Assembly (NCBI GenBank): GCA_021234155.1
Contig: JAJEKV010000036.1
Coordinates: 754,777 to 818,776, forward strand
DNA: 64,000 nucleotides
From: Isoetes taiwanensis
Lineage: Eukaryota; Streptophyta; Lycopodiopsida; Isoetales; Isoetaceae
Direction of reading: 5' to 3'
Part shown: positions 44,759 to 57,849 of the stretch, piece by piece
How the letters are laid out: each line of letters begins with the position of its first letter
Position numbering within the stretch: the first letter of the stretch is position 1
Notes under the pieces: model-generated
What the model was told of the DNA's origin: nothing
Databases searched by the model: none
The model's input: the letters and a program-made list of their open reading frames with translations, nothing else
Position numbers and translations under genes: made by a program

Positions 44759-47700
44759 TCAACAAGTACATTCAACATTATAAAAAATATCATCTAATGC
44801 ATCCTCAGACAGTAATGCATTAGCCTCTTCTCCCAAATCTTCTCTCAAAAATGAATTATGACTAATTTGTTCTCTCATATTTAGGACATCTCTTATAAAT
44901 TTCCCAATAAGTTTACCTTCCAAATTAAAAAACTCCAGCAGGGTTGACGCCGAGATATTGTACCTGTTTCGGATTTCCACATAGGTTGGGCATCTCAAAA
45001 GCACGTGTTGCTCATCCTCCACTTCCTGCATATTACAAGTCTTACAAAGCCTCATTTCATGCGGAATATCCCCCCATCTACCAACTTCCACCCCAAGCCT
45101 GTGTGAACTAAGCCTCATTCTGCTAATGGAGTGTCTAAGTTTCAAAGAAATACCTTCTCCCAAGTACCTGGCCTCTTGGAGTCCTGGATTTATATACTTT
45201 CTGTAGAACTCTTTCTTTACTTCTAGAACTCTCCAATTCTTCATAGTAACATGTTCTGTAACCCACGCTCGGATATCCTTGTGATGGATAGACAAATCCT
45301 GCATATTTAGTCCCCACTTCCACATCCATTCCTCCACGTCAGCATACCAACCCTTCATCTTTGTCTCCTCCATTGCCAAATACGGCAAACTATCATCGGC
45401 CCTTTCAAATATTATCTTATACAGATATGTAAGCAACTTACACAAAGCTTCTGCTTCTCATCGGCAAAGATACCACATTAGGCCAATAGCATATCATATG
45501 GAGTTTGTGCTTTTGTACCCAATTCCGTTCTAAGAAACTTCTTACGACTTTCTCCACCTTTTTCCATGTATCTGCCGCCAATCCTGGCCCCCAAACCTCA
45601 CATCCATATAGCAATACTGTCTGGACAAGCGTCTTATATAACATCTTTTTCATGTTAAAATTCCAAATTTCAGCTTTACCACTTCTACGTTGCATGCTAT
45701 ATAAGGCTTTCAATCCCGCATTCACTCTGTGTTCTACAGCCATATTCCAACTAGGGCTCTTATCAACTTCCATTCCCAGATATTTATACGAGTTGACCAA
45801 CTCTACTGACATGCCCTTATAATAAAATGCGGATGTTACGTCTTATTAGCTCCAAAGACTATCAATTTTGTTTTTGCTAAATTTACTTGCATCCCTTTAC
45901 TATCACAAAATGTGCGAGAGCATCCAAATTATACGCATCCCCGCATCGAAGCGAGATAGGATGACTACGTCATGCATAAAGCAAAAAGCAATATCACATA
46001 GCCATTTCACCTTGTCCCATCCCTCCATGTTCCATCATCCAGTTTTCCAACTCATCAATAAACAACCCAAACAATGTAGGAGATAAGGGGCAGCCCTATT
46101 TGACTCCAATATTACTCACCACAACATCTTCACATTCATTTACGTAGGGGAGGGAAAGTTGCACCAAGACCTTCTCATATAATATCTTGACCGCTTGCCT
46201 TAGCGTCATTGGAACTCCAATTAGTTCCATTCTTTGCCAGAGATTGGACCTATTTACTGTGTCAAAGGCTTTAGCATAATCCACAAAAAGAGCATATAAA
46301 GGCCTTTTTTTGCCAATGACTGAATCTATCATGGCACGCAGAGTTATCATATGGTCTATGGTAGACCGCTCAGGTCTAAATCCTGCTTACCCCATAGCCC
46401 TAACTCCATTTCCTTCTGCCCACATACTAATCTTAGTGTTTAACATTGTAGCCACTAGTTTTGCAAAAAAACTGCAAATCATAATCATTCTATAATTACC
46501 TGGATCTTTGTCGTCTCCTGCTTTGTATAACGGAATAACTCTGTTAACTTGCCACGAGCGGGGAAAGCCCTCTTTTAAAGCTGCATTTACTAGCTTCAAC
46601 AACATTGCATGGGTTAAACCTCCAGCCCATTTGAACATCTCCGCAACCAACCCCTGTGCATCAGCTGCTTTAACATTTGCAAGCTTACTCAAACCCTGTT
46701 CCAAGTCATCAGGAGTGAACTCATATTCACCAGCAGAGAGATATGTGATCTCTTTCATATCAGAAATACCAGACACATGATAAAGCTTGTGCACTTGGCC
46801 TAGCAAAGCATTAGCTTCTAAAGCTGCTTCTTGTTTTACCCTAGGTTTCAATCTATTCCAAAATTGCTTTGGATTCAGTAATAACTCCTCCACCATAACT
46901 TGCTGCTTCCGATATATATACTTTTTCTTTTTAGACTTGGTCATCTTTATATATTCTTTCTTCAATTTTTCCCTTTCCACCCCTTTTGCTTTTTTGAACT
47001 CTGCCCTTTTTGCTTTACAATCCCCATCAAACCATGCATTACAAGGGAGACCCTTCAATTTCCGTTTTGATATAAAGCACGCAGTGGCAGCATCCAAAAC
47101 CATTTTGGCAAGCTTCTCACTAAGAGTATTAACATCCTCTGGCCAATCTATTTCAAGTGCCTTTTCTTCACACAACTTCTCATATTGATCTGCCTTGTTA
47201 TATTGCATATTAATCCTTTGCCTGCATGTTGTATCACTATTTATTTTTCGCTGCAAATTTTTTACACGTATCACAACTGATAAAGGTGCATGATCACTTA
47301 TGTGTGGCATTGCTTCTTCTATCTGAAAGTCCAGCATTTGTTTGACAAGGGATGCCCGAGCTAAAACCAAATCCACAACACTAGCATCTCTACAGGTGAG
47401 CTTACCAGAGTGTGGAAATCTGCTTATGCCATTATATATCAGCAAGTCCAATCCACTACACATATTAAGTACATGGTTACCCTGTGGAGTGGGCCACCTT
47501 ACTTTGTCCTGAGAGTTACGATTCCAACCCTGCTCCTCTACCTCCAACTCATCTAACATTACCACCCACACCGGATCACCTTCTGTACTTGTTATTGCTG
47601 CCTGCTTGTTTGCCACTCTTCCATTAAAATCACCCATTAGCACAACCTCCCCTTCCTGTAAGAGCCACATGGCATCTTGTTCTAACTGATAAAAGGGATC

Positions 47701-48057
47701 ATCCCTGTCCATATTCCCAGCATTATACACAGGTGAACCACGTGGCGGAAAATAGCATCCTGCAACAAAATTTTTTCCATACTGTCCTGGGATTTCAATC
47801 CAAATATGCTGCATAGAACCATAGTGCAATACTAGCTTTATCATATGCCTAATACTTTTTCTTACATAACATGCAACTCCGCCATGCCCCTTTAATCTCC
47901 ATGATTTCTCATACCATACAGAGTGAAGCAACATAAAATCATTTATCTCTGGTAAACCTTTTTCTTCATGTTCACATGTCTCTAGAAAAAAAATAACATC
48001 AACATTCTCAAGCAAAAAACTGATTACATCTACTTTATCTTCGATTAATGGAATCAA
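44759..48057 (-). pseudogene. LINE copy 1 ORF2 (APE endonuclease-RT)
   Basis: The long frame 48057-46387 (556 codons) holds an APE-type endonuclease. Residues 22-30 read NVDVIFFLE. GDFNGR is near 142-147 with a catalytic-type Asp. SDH at 254-256 is the terminal catalytic motif. It then continues into RT blocks (RVIPLYKAGDDKDPGNYR). After a break, 46350-46096 gives the DYAKAFDTVNRSNLW palm motif. The YADD motif near 45995 is destroyed by a 2-bp deletion. 45812-45438 gives YKYLGMEVDKSPSWN and LYGCEVWGP. 45445-44759 gives RLSSHRLGVEVGRW and C-x2-C-x9-H-x4-C. The element is inactive. Confidence 0.88.
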
Positions 48058-48700
48058 TATTCCAAAGACACAATCTCGGGCGGTCTCAAATCCCTATGCC
48101 TCCATCGAATTATCCACAATTACCTTTCCCTTTTTCCAATATGCTTTTCGACCGTTTTGCCCGGCGGTTTTATATTTACGCATACGCTTTATCTTTGAAT
48201 GAATTGCTCCTTAGTAAAGTCTTCGTTTATCCATCTTGATTGACCCTTGAGTGCACTTCTTTTTTTAACACATTCATTCTCGTACTCTCGCTTACAAACT
48301 TCACAATGGTATGTCTAGGTTTCCCGGATGAAAAAATTTGCCCACTCGGAATGCTTCAAAGAACTCCACAATCAAGAATACCAAGTTTATCTTTTGAAAA
48401 CCGACTTACCTCTGTTTTCGTATTTTCGCATGTTCTTACGGGCAAGCCCACCAAGCGGAGATTAAGGAGTCGATTTTTCTTCTCTTGGTCTTCAATGAAA
48501 TCATGTAAGTTGCTGCTTTAATTCAATAAAGCAGGTTGTCATCATGAGCATCATATCCATTGTGGTCAAGATAGCCATTGGTTTCTCGCCTGCATTCATG
48601 TTGTTCTTTTACGCCCTCAACTCGGCTTTTATGTTCTCCATTTCTTGCTTAAGATCAGCCTTTATGTTGTCAATTTCTTTCTTTAGATCTATTTTCATAA
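48058..48700 (-). pseudogene. LINE copy 1 ORF1 remnant
   Basis: Minus-strand translation gives a coiled-coil-like KIDLKKEIDNIKADLKQEME, then a NLRLVGLPVRTCENTKTEV motif typical of the RNA-binding fold of L1 ORF1 proteins. Stops and shifts interrupt it. It overlaps the ORF2 start region closely. Confidence 0.6.
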
Positions 48701-48710
48701 TCTCTCATTT

Positions 48711-48877
<167 letters not shown>

Positions 48878-48926
48878 GTAGTGTATTAATCTTTGGGAGG
48901 CCTCAAAGGCCTAAAGACATAAAAAA

Positions 48927-51900
48927 TTACTCATAATCATAGAAGAGCAGATGAGTCTCAGAGTCCTCATCTTGCTCGTCACTCTCACTCAGCTTATCAT
49001 CATCTTCTAAAATATAGTTCAATCTCTTTAAACAAATCTCTCTATATTGCAATAGCTCTACTAAATATGCCCCAATTTTCTCTTCTCCTAAGGAAAAAAA
49101 GGTCTGAAGATTATCAGAGTGTATCCCATGATGCTCTCGTAATAAGTGATATGCACTACATCTCAGTAGTGCATGGGATTCATCTTCTACCTGCTCCTCA
49201 CCACACACTTTACAATATCTTTCTGTTCTTGGTATGATATGCCCCCAACGTCCTGTTTCAACACCCAAATGGTGTGAGCTGAGGCGGATTCTACCAATCA
49301 CATGTTTTTTTTTATTGAGATATTATCTTCCAAATACCTGGCAACTTCCAAACTAGGATTCATATGTTGCCTGTATAAGATCATTTTTGTTTTTGGTTGT
49401 GACCACATCTTCTTTTGAACCTTAGCGTAAAGCCATTGCCTCAGGTTTTTCTCAATTAGTATTGCTTCACTCCATTGAATATCCCATCTCCCAAGCCATC
49501 TTGTTGCATCACAGAACCAACCTTTATCTTTGCTGGCTAGAAATGCTTTATAAGGAAGTCGGTTCTCATCCATATTAATTACTTTTTTCATATAGCGAAT
49601 GCACCTCAACATGGCTTCTCCTTCTTCTTCTTCTTCTTCTTCTTCTAACGGTAGAAGACCGCATTCTGTCAACATCATCGGGTAGGGAGTCTGGGCCTTC
49701 ACCCCCAATTCTAGTTTTATAAATTTCTTTAAAATCTGCTCCATATCTTCCCACAATCCCATTGGGAGGCTCGGCCCCCAAACCTCACAGCCATATAGTA
49801 CAACACTTTGCACCAAAGAATCAAACAACCTCTTTTTAAGTGTCCAAGCCCACAAATGAGCTTCTCTACATAAACTTTGCATGGTGTAAAGAGCCTTATG
49901 CCCCCCATCAATTCGCTGATTAATGCATGCATTCCACCTGTGATTCCTATGAAAAATCAACCCCAGGTATTTGTAAGAATCACATGTGCTTACCAGATTG
50001 TCCTTATATCTAAAAGAACTTTCTTGTTTAAGTGTGCCAACTGTCATGACGCTTGTTTTTTCCAAGTTCACTTGCATCCCAGTTGAGTCACAAAAGTGGG
50101 CGAGCCCATCTAAATGACGCTGCATGCATTCTGGTGAGCGGGCAAAAATAACCACATCATCTGCATACATCAACAACTGTATCACAAAACCATGAAGTTC
50201 AGTACCACCATGGCAATTATCGTGTAACCATGCTTCAAGGCCATCTATAAATAACCCAAACGGGGTAGGAGACATCGGGCAGCCTTGTTTAACTCCAATA
50301 TTACTATCAATGTATTCCCCTTTTTCTAATGACATAGGCGGTGATAACTGTACCAAAACTTTTTCATATAGAACCTGCACTGTGGAACATTAAGTCTCTC
50401 CAATGTGGCCCACAAATGGGACCTCGGTACCCTGTCAAAGGCCTTTCTAAAATCAACAAAGGCCACATATGCTGGTTTCTTCGTCCCTTTCACAGTGTCA
50501 AAAATTGCTTTCAAAACCAATAGGTGATCCACAGTAGATCGCCCTGATCTGAACCCTGCTTGTGTCTCGGCCTTTTATCATTAGACTCGGCCCACATACT
50601 TATTTTGGTTTCCAGGATAGATGCTAAAAGTTTTGGCAACAGACCACTCACTAGGATGGTCCTATAATTCCCAATCTCATTGATAGAACCACCTTTATGC
50701 ACAGGTACCACCCGATTTACTTGCCAGGATAAGGGAAATCCATGCTTAAGGGCTTTTGTCAGCAGATTCAGCCACAATGTGATAAATTCGGGCCAGCCCA
50801 TTTTAGATGCTTTCAGCACATAGACCTTGTATGTCTCTAGCTTTACCGTTTGCTAGGCAAAAGATCCCTGATGAAACATCCTCTTCTGTAATTAACAAAT
50901 TTGCTCTTATGGGCTGCCCGATATCATTAGCTAAAGCTGGGTGATGATACAGGGTATATACATGTTTCCATAAAACATCTGCTGAGAGACTAAATTCATT
51001 ATGTCTTTTTTTGCGAAGCATGTTCCAAAAGTTTTTTGGTTCCGATACATACCTCTGACATAGCTCCTCTTGCCTAGACTTGATAAAATGCCGCTTCTTT
51101 TGTCTTATTATTGCTCTATATTCTTTCCGCCTTGTATCTTTAAGATGCAATGGGCTCCTTTTCCATGTCGTCTTTGCTGCATAACAGGTCTGATCATACC
51201 ATGACTTACAAGGAAGGCCTTTCTGGGCACGCTTGGAGGTAAAAACCTCCTTGGCAGCACAAGATAACAGATCGTGCAACTGTTGGCTAGCTATGGTTAC
51301 ATCATCATCCCATACAAAGGATTGTAACATGTCTTCCACTTTTGCTTGATAATTTATCATCAAACTGGGCCGCATATAGTATTCCTGGGTTATCCTAGTA
51401 CTGGCGCTGCTCTCCATTCTCTTAACTGGGATCATGATCGTCATTGGACAATGGTCGGATTCTAATTGTTCTTCCCCAATCTTGAAATCTATTATCTAGT
51501 CTAGAGTGTGATCTCCCATGATCATATAATCCACAGTGCTCCGAGAGCGGCATGTGGTATGCATAGTGCCTGGAAAGCGAGCTAAGCCATTACAGATAAG
51601 CAAGCCTGTACTACAACACAGAGTAAGCAGCTGTCGCCCAGTCCTTATGACAATATTATCCAATGAATTTCTGGCCCAACCACCAGCTTGGAACTCGTCA
51701 TTATCCATTTGATCCAGCCAAAGAGGATCTTTCAAATCAGTAAATACTGATGCTTGCAGATTCCCCGTTCTACCATTAAAGTCACCGGCAATGATCACTT
51801 CCCCTTTACTCTGAAAGTGCATTATATCTTGTTCAATTCCAAAGAACAAATTTTCTTGGGATGCTTCCGTTTCAACATAAACCTTCATATGCCTTGGTGC

Positions 51901-52210
51901 AAAGTAACAGATTGCTAAATAATATAATGTTGGCGATCCAGTTATCTCAATCCATATATACTGCCCATTCTTATCTTCGCTAATCTCTGTACTGTGGCCT
52001 TATGTAACACGCAATTCCACCGTTACCGTTATCCATACTTCTAAATCTTTTATTTTTAACTGAATATAATAACTCAAAGCCTGTGATGTTTGGTAGAGCA
52101 TAGAGTTCATGTTCCTTGGTCTCAACAAAACATGCTATATCTATTTTGTCTAAGTTTTCTTGCATAGTGACTACTTTCTCCGTAGTTAATATGTTTATAT
52201 TCCATATCAT
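48927..52210 (-). pseudogene. LINE copy 2 ORF2 (APE endonuclease-RT)
   Basis: Endonuclease frames 52210-51980 and 51888-51496 contain IDIACFVETKEHE and VIIAGDFNGRTGN. SDH lies near 51445. RT frames 51444-50803, 50819-50511, 50532-50326 and 50380-49298 are in series with frame breaks. They include VDFRKAFDRVPRSHLW, NIGVKQGCPMSPTPFGLFID and an intact YADDVVIFARS. A run of Glu codons (TTC repeat, about 49620-49647) is expanded inside the C-terminal region. 49301-48927 carries RLSSHHLGVETGRWG and C-x2-C-x9-H-x4-C. At least four breaks make it inactive. Confidence 0.88.
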
Positions 52211-52466
52211 AATGTTAAGACCTCCCGCTTTTTCCTAATCCATGACTACGGCCTTCCCTTTTGCCCATCTGACATTTTGATTATTCTGTTTTGCTTCCTT
52301 GAATTTCAGAATTTCCTGTTTCTTCTCTCACAGTTGCTCCTTAGTTAAATCATCATTAATCCAGATAAACTTTCCTTTAAGAGTGAATCTCTGTTTTAAA
52401 ACCTGAAATTTTGATTCTCTATTTGAGAACTTGAGCAGCACATGACGGGTACCCATATCCTTTTGC

Positions 52467-52860
52467 CTATTTCCAAAGCGTCTGTAAGCTCGGGTTGGTT
52501 ACCATCATATTTTCCTTAAGGAATTTTGTGACGACTTCCTTAGTATTCTCATTTTCCTTCTCCGGTAATCCAACAATTCTGAGGTTCGGTGCCCTTTGTT
52601 TTCTGTCTTGTGATTCTACATATTCATCAAAAAGCAGGTTTCGTAAATTATTGATTTCATTCATTCTTTGCATCATTTCCCAATTCGCCGATTGTTCTTT
52701 CAAATCTGATACTTCCTCCCTAACTGCATTCAATTCTATTTGGAGCTGTGCAAAGCTGGATCGTAGTATTTCATTCTCAGACCTCAAACTTTTTATTTCT
52801 TCCAACAATTTGATCTCTCTCATTGCCGATTCCGCCGAAACTTTACTAGTTACGCCATGA
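52467..52860 (-). pseudogene. LINE copy 2 ORF1 (coiled coil plus RRM-like)
   Basis: The frame 52823-52467 gives a strong heptad-rich coiled coil (residues 1-75, EIKSLRSENEILRSSFAQLQ and onward), followed by APNLRIVGLPEKENENTKEV, the start of an L1 ORF1p-type RNA-binding domain. The frame closes soon after. Sequence down to 52300 may hold the rest in other frames. Role: LINE RNP assembly. Confidence 0.75.
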
Positions 52861-53118
52861 TTTTCGCCGGTGAAATCTCGGGTTGAGAGGTCTCCCCATC
52901 CGACTCAATTTTCTTTGGGTTGGATTACGCCTTTAGAGGCTTTTATTTTCTTAGCCCTAGTGTCTTTTTGCTGCCCCGTTTCCAAACGAAGTCTTCTTGG
53001 ATTTCAGAACACATCACGATGATGTATCCCTGCTGTAAACAAAGGCTTCCTATCCAATTTTATTTGCAACTAACGTAGTTCTCAGAGAGCCTTAACCAGC
53101 GCCTAGGGTTCCGCCACA

Positions 53119-53121
<3 letters not shown>

Positions 53122-53171
<50 letters not shown>

Positions 53172-53286
53172 GGAGAGGGAGAGGGAGAGGGAGAGGGAGA
53201 GGGAGAGGGAGAGGGAGAGGAGAGGGAGAGGGAGAGGGAGAGGGAGAGGGAGAGGGAGAGGGAGAGGGAGAGGGAGAGAGAGAGAG
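53122..53286. repeat. (GA)n / (GAGAGG)n compound microsatellite
   Basis: GA repeats for about 44 bp pass into a GGGAGA-type hexamer array and return to GA at 53275-53286. It borders the 5' end of LINE copy 2. Confidence 0.97.
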
Positions 53287-54400
53287 TGAAAAATGTCGTT
53301 AGTGCCTGTGGCGCTTATTCTTGGTCGACTAGGAGCAGCAGCCCTCCCTTCCCGATCACCACTGATTGCTCTTGAAGAAAGATTTGTGGCTTTTTGAGCG
53401 GGGTTGATGGATTTGTTCTCCATGAGAATTGAGGGACAAAATCTGTTGGAGTGATTCTTCAAGATCTTTTTCGGTGGCAATCTTGTGTAAAGTATCCTCT
53501 AACGAGGATGTGTTCTTTGGTGCGAGGAGGTACTTCGCACTTTGTCTTTCATCTGAGACTTCGAAAGAGTTCCATTTGGATGCGGGCCCATAAGGCGAAG
53601 AACAGATCTGCAAGATTATGTAAAGATGTTTCTTTGGGTTTTATTTTCATCAGAGGATATCACAATTCATTCTTTTAAAAAGAAGTGAGTTTATCGCCCT
53701 TCCTTTCTGCTCTTTCTTGCTAGCAGGAAGAACCGGATTTTGCATTTGATGTATCAGGAAGATTCTTATGTCAAAGAAATTGCAAGGCCTGTCACTGAGT
53801 TACGTTGAAGTGGTTCAGAAAATAGGTTGTATGTTAGATTGGCAAATATTTGGAATTTCCTAGCACCTTGTTTGCTTTTTCAATTGCTGCTATGATCGAA
53901 GAAGCCATTCAAGTTCTGAAGCTTGAATATAATTTGGTACTGATGCCAAATTTTCCTTGATACCAATCCACTGGATATGGTTTGCTCAAACATTGCTACA
54001 TTTGAACTGTGTTCTAAGATCAGGTACTGATGCTTGAATTTTATTTTATTTGGCTGCTCTCATACAGATATGATTCTAGGCCTTGTTGGGAGCAAGGCGA
54101 TATATCTTCTTCTTATTTTGGTTGTTTGATTATTTGCAAGTACCCTTGGATGAGGCAATTATTTCCAAGTGCCTCTTGGCAACTACATATCGTCTTGCTT
54201 AATCGGGTTATGATTGGATAGGCCTTATGAGTTTCTCAAGGGTATCGCCTTCGTGAGCAATTAGTAAATTCATGCATGTAGAGAATGAAGATGTCGAGAT
54301 TACTCATGTAATAATTCTCTACAAGCAGTGTAACATATTGTACTTTTTAATCTTTTAATATAAAATGTAAAAATTCGTTTCTTCATTCCTGAGAGGGAGG
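53287..54400 (+). other. Unidentified transcribed-like sequence
   Basis: An ATG at 53293 opens MSLVPVALILGRLGAAALPS and continues to a stop near 53397. Other frames are short. The end near 54284-54370 (GAAGATGTCGAG, then AATATAAAATG) weakly resembles the 3' end of the poly(A) retroposon at 31.9 kb. No product can be named. Confidence 0.3.
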
Positions 54401-54493
54401 TAGGGAGGGAGGGAGGGCTCCTACATGATAGATTTTTTGTGCGAGAAATGGCGAGAGAGGGTGAGAGGTGCGAGAAGGAGGTGAGAGTGGGAT

Positions 54494-55035
54494 CATTAGG
54501 GTTTTTTTGAGATTAAAAAAGGGCCTTCAAAACATGCCAACAAAGCCAAATGAAGATAAATGACCTACCAATCAGAAATCAGAGCCTGACGGGTCCAGTC
54601 AGCAAAACTGTTATAACTAACTCACTGGATCACATTTTCTAGCATAACTATTGCTAAAAAAGTCCAAATGAGCTCTTGTTTAGTGCAATAGATAGATCTC
54701 ATTGAGATCTTTCCAACCTTAGGTGCTTTGCACATATTTTAACCACTTATGGTTGTCAAAACTCCAAAAAATATGGTTTTTACCATTTTTTACTATCCTA
54801 CAGGGCTAAAAGATATGCAAACCACCCAAGGTTGGAAAGATCTCAATGAGATCTATCTATTGCACCAAACAAGAGCTCATTTGGACTTTTCTATCAACAC
54901 TTATGCTAGAAAATGTGATCCAGTGAGTTAGTTATAATCGCTTTGGCCGAATCGGATTAATTTTGATTGGTAGTTCATATAGCTTAGTCAGCAGTTCTTA
55001 GAAGGCCCTTTTATGATCTCAAAAAATCCCTAATG
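54494..55035. mobile_element. Foldback element, about 540 bp
   Basis: CATTAGGGTTTTTTTGAG at the left is mirrored by its diverged complement at the right end. The arms, about 225 bp each, can be followed through GGATCACATTTTCTAGCATA and AGATCTCATTGAGATCTTTC on both sides. The loop is about 95 bp. It has no coding capacity. Clear target duplications were not found. Confidence 0.82.
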
Positions 55036-55039
55036 TCAC

Positions 55040-57190
55040 CTTTTAGTGAATAAGAGACTTTTTTTTGTCTTAACTGACAGATGGGCCATTTTCCATTGAA
55101 TAATGTCAGTTAAGTTAACCCCCTTCCGGAATGTTTTTCGCCTCCTAATTTTGCTTCCCAGAATAGCAACTGGCTTTACAGCTCTAAGTTACACTTGGCA
55201 TACATGTCTTTCAAGCAGCAAAGAAATATATAGCAAAATTTGGATTTATATCTTCCAACTTCATATGTCGAAGACAGCTTCATGCTTGCATTCTATCACA
55301 AGCTTTGTGTATTGCAGGAGGCACAATTTGGTTGTACAAACGTAGCTGGAAGTCGTTTTTCGTTGTCAAGCTATTTAAGTCCAATCCTATGAATGTTAGG
55401 ACAACAACCGCCTTACCCTCTTAGCCTTATAAATGTTTTCAATGCCGTCGTAGATCTAACAGTTCAGGTTGTTGGGCATGGAACTGAGGGCTGGAAAGTC
55501 ATGTCCAGATAGCTAACCCTAAAGTCCTAAAAAGGTTGGAGGCGTTGGACTCGGAAAGCTATGGCGGACAACCCTACCTCAAGGATTCGGAGCATGATAG
55601 TGCATATATTATGTCATTTCAACGTTAACACATATGACATGTTGTTATCCTACCTTAAAAAGTCTTTTAAGATTACTTGATGATCGTAAATCATTTAATA
55701 CTAAGTCAAATGCAATGGAAATCCTCAATTCTCCTTATTAAATCAAGGAAACTAATGAACAGTTACATTTTTTCCTTCCATAGTGCATGGTATGCGGTGA
55801 CCATAAGCCTTTATAAGCAAAAACCTTGTGCCTATCATAATTTTATACCCTTTCCATAAAAAATGTGTTTTATTTGCTTTTGTAGGTAAGGAATGTTGCA
55901 GTCGAAGTAGCCACAGAGAGAAGTTGAAAGTGCCTCCTATCTTGTCCCTCCATTTATAGTCAGAATAGGAGCTTATGTTATAGGTACATGGTTTATATGG
56001 CAGGATAATTGATTTAAAAAATGGTAATTTCATAAATTCTACTTCGAAACAGCATATGTAGTCATGTATATATTTTCGAAAACGTGCAAAAACATTGTTA
56101 GCAAGAAAAATAATGCCTTTATATTCTTCAAATTTGTCTAAGTAAATGCATGACCATAGGATTCATGATTGTGTACATGATTTTGATGTACTCTCACAAT
56201 TAGAAAGAGCTGTTTATAAACTAATAATAAATCTTTAAGTTTCTTTACGATTATCCTAAATAAGCTAATTCGGTAGGCATTTTTTTGCATGGTGGTTGTG
56301 AGTCTGACCTATGAAAAAATCCACTTGGTTTCTTACATATAATATTGTAAGCTGGTCTGAAATGCCAATTGTAGATCTCTTGCTTAAAATCACCACTATC
56401 ATAGTCATAGTCAAAGACAAAACATAACTATTGGCAGTTAATAACTAAATATAACATGTGAATCTTTTTAATCTTTTTTTGTGATTTGCATGTATATGAA
56501 TGATATTGAACTCCTGCTCTTTCACATAATCATAATAAACAACTAAAGCACTAATGCATAGAACATGATTTTCTTCTTCTTGATAAAACAAGTTACCAAG
56601 CTCATTGCAACAATGCACCTTTTTTTTTGGTAGCCGACACACAATCAGCATTTCTAACTACACTATGTGTTGTTTTTGTGCAATTTTGAGCTATATCTTT
56701 GTTGTGATTGTGATACTTGCGATCCTTCAAGTTCTGCATCATCAAAAATAAGCATGTTGGTCCTAGGCTTTGGTGGGGTTGATGAAAGCTTGTCAAATTA
56801 TATATACTGCTTTAGCAGCATTGCCCTTAGTAGCCCTTGCTATGTTGACCTAGCATCCATGGTGAGATGGCATTAAGGTCTTGTTGGTATTCTGTCAGAT
56901 TGTCACACTCATTATTGCATTCTTTCTACATGCAAACACAAAACAACATTCCCCAAGAACCAAGTACTAGCAACATCACGTGTTCACATTTGAAGATGTA
57001 TCAAGATATAAATACCACAACCACCAAAGCATTGAGTAACATTTTAGTCAAATTTCCACACTTTATTAACTACTTAATAAACAAAAAAAAAAAGAAAGCA
57101 AACTACAAATCTATTCTATGTAGGAAGCATGCCTCAACAAGGAAGTACTACCCACTTGCATACATTGTGTATCGATAGCCTTTGACGACA
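55040..57190. other. AT-rich region without supported genes
   Basis: Only short frames with no signatures are present. An A-run at about 57085-57095 and a T-run at about 56622-56630 are the only notable simple repeats. Confidence 0.5.
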
Positions 57191-57224
57191 TTGCAAATGC
57201 CGAAGATCAAGCTCTTTATTTGTA

Positions 57225-57400
57225 TTCTCCATCGCCCGAATCGCATCGAACTGTTGGGTGTCAAAACCCACGACATAATGTAAAAGTGGTTGGGGCTGGG
57301 GGGCCCAATCAAGCAATGTAGTGTGGTGTGTGGTCACATGTCCAGTTGGATGCTGCCTAGTGGTGTGACATTAAAATACTATCTATCTATCTATCTTTTG
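57225..57400 (+). mobile_element. SINE-like element, copy 2 (degenerate), with CTAT tail
   Basis: It shares with 60465-60567 the order CCCAAnnAAGCAATGTnG, then TGGTGTGTG, then a GTTGnATG-type word, then GTGnnGTGACAT or similar. It ends in a (CTAT)n run at 57379-57397. The tRNA-like head is not clear in this copy. Confidence 0.5.
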
Positions 57401-57849
57401 AAATTGTACAATAAATACACGAAATATAAGAAAGATAATCACTCAAGAAAGCACTAGACAACTTGAAATTTATTGTAAGAGTAACCACAAGACATTGGAC
57501 TCTTTTGCAATGGACAAGAGCATGTTTCATAGTAAGAATTTTGATTTGAAACTGAATGACATGGGGGTAGCCATGAATATGTAGCAAAATAACAGGGGGT
57601 TTTTTTTGTATTTTTGTACGGGTTTTGCTATGGTTTTTATATGATTTGATGGGGGTATTCTGCGAGGCATACTAATCAGTACTTCTAGAGTGCGCCCCGT
57701 ATTTTTTTCTTGAAATCCATATCTTCAATGGTTTACCCCCTTTTTAGCAGGGTTTTATTTTTATTTCCATGGTTTATTTAAAATTTATCCCCATTGTTTT
57801 GTATTTCTATGATTTATTTAGAAGTGGTGTGCATGGCGAGGGGCTCATT

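Noticed and set aside
46508-47188. Plus-strand frames over LINE copy 1
   Set aside because: They are antisense shadows of the endonuclease-RT ORF, whose motifs are clear on the minus strand.
52495-52860. 121-residue plus-strand frame
   Set aside because: It is antisense to the LINE ORF1 coiled-coil and RNA-binding region.
53103-53480. 125-residue frame with Leu-Pro and Ser-Leu repeats
   Set aside because: Most of it is the translation of the compound (GA)n/(GAGAGG)n tract.
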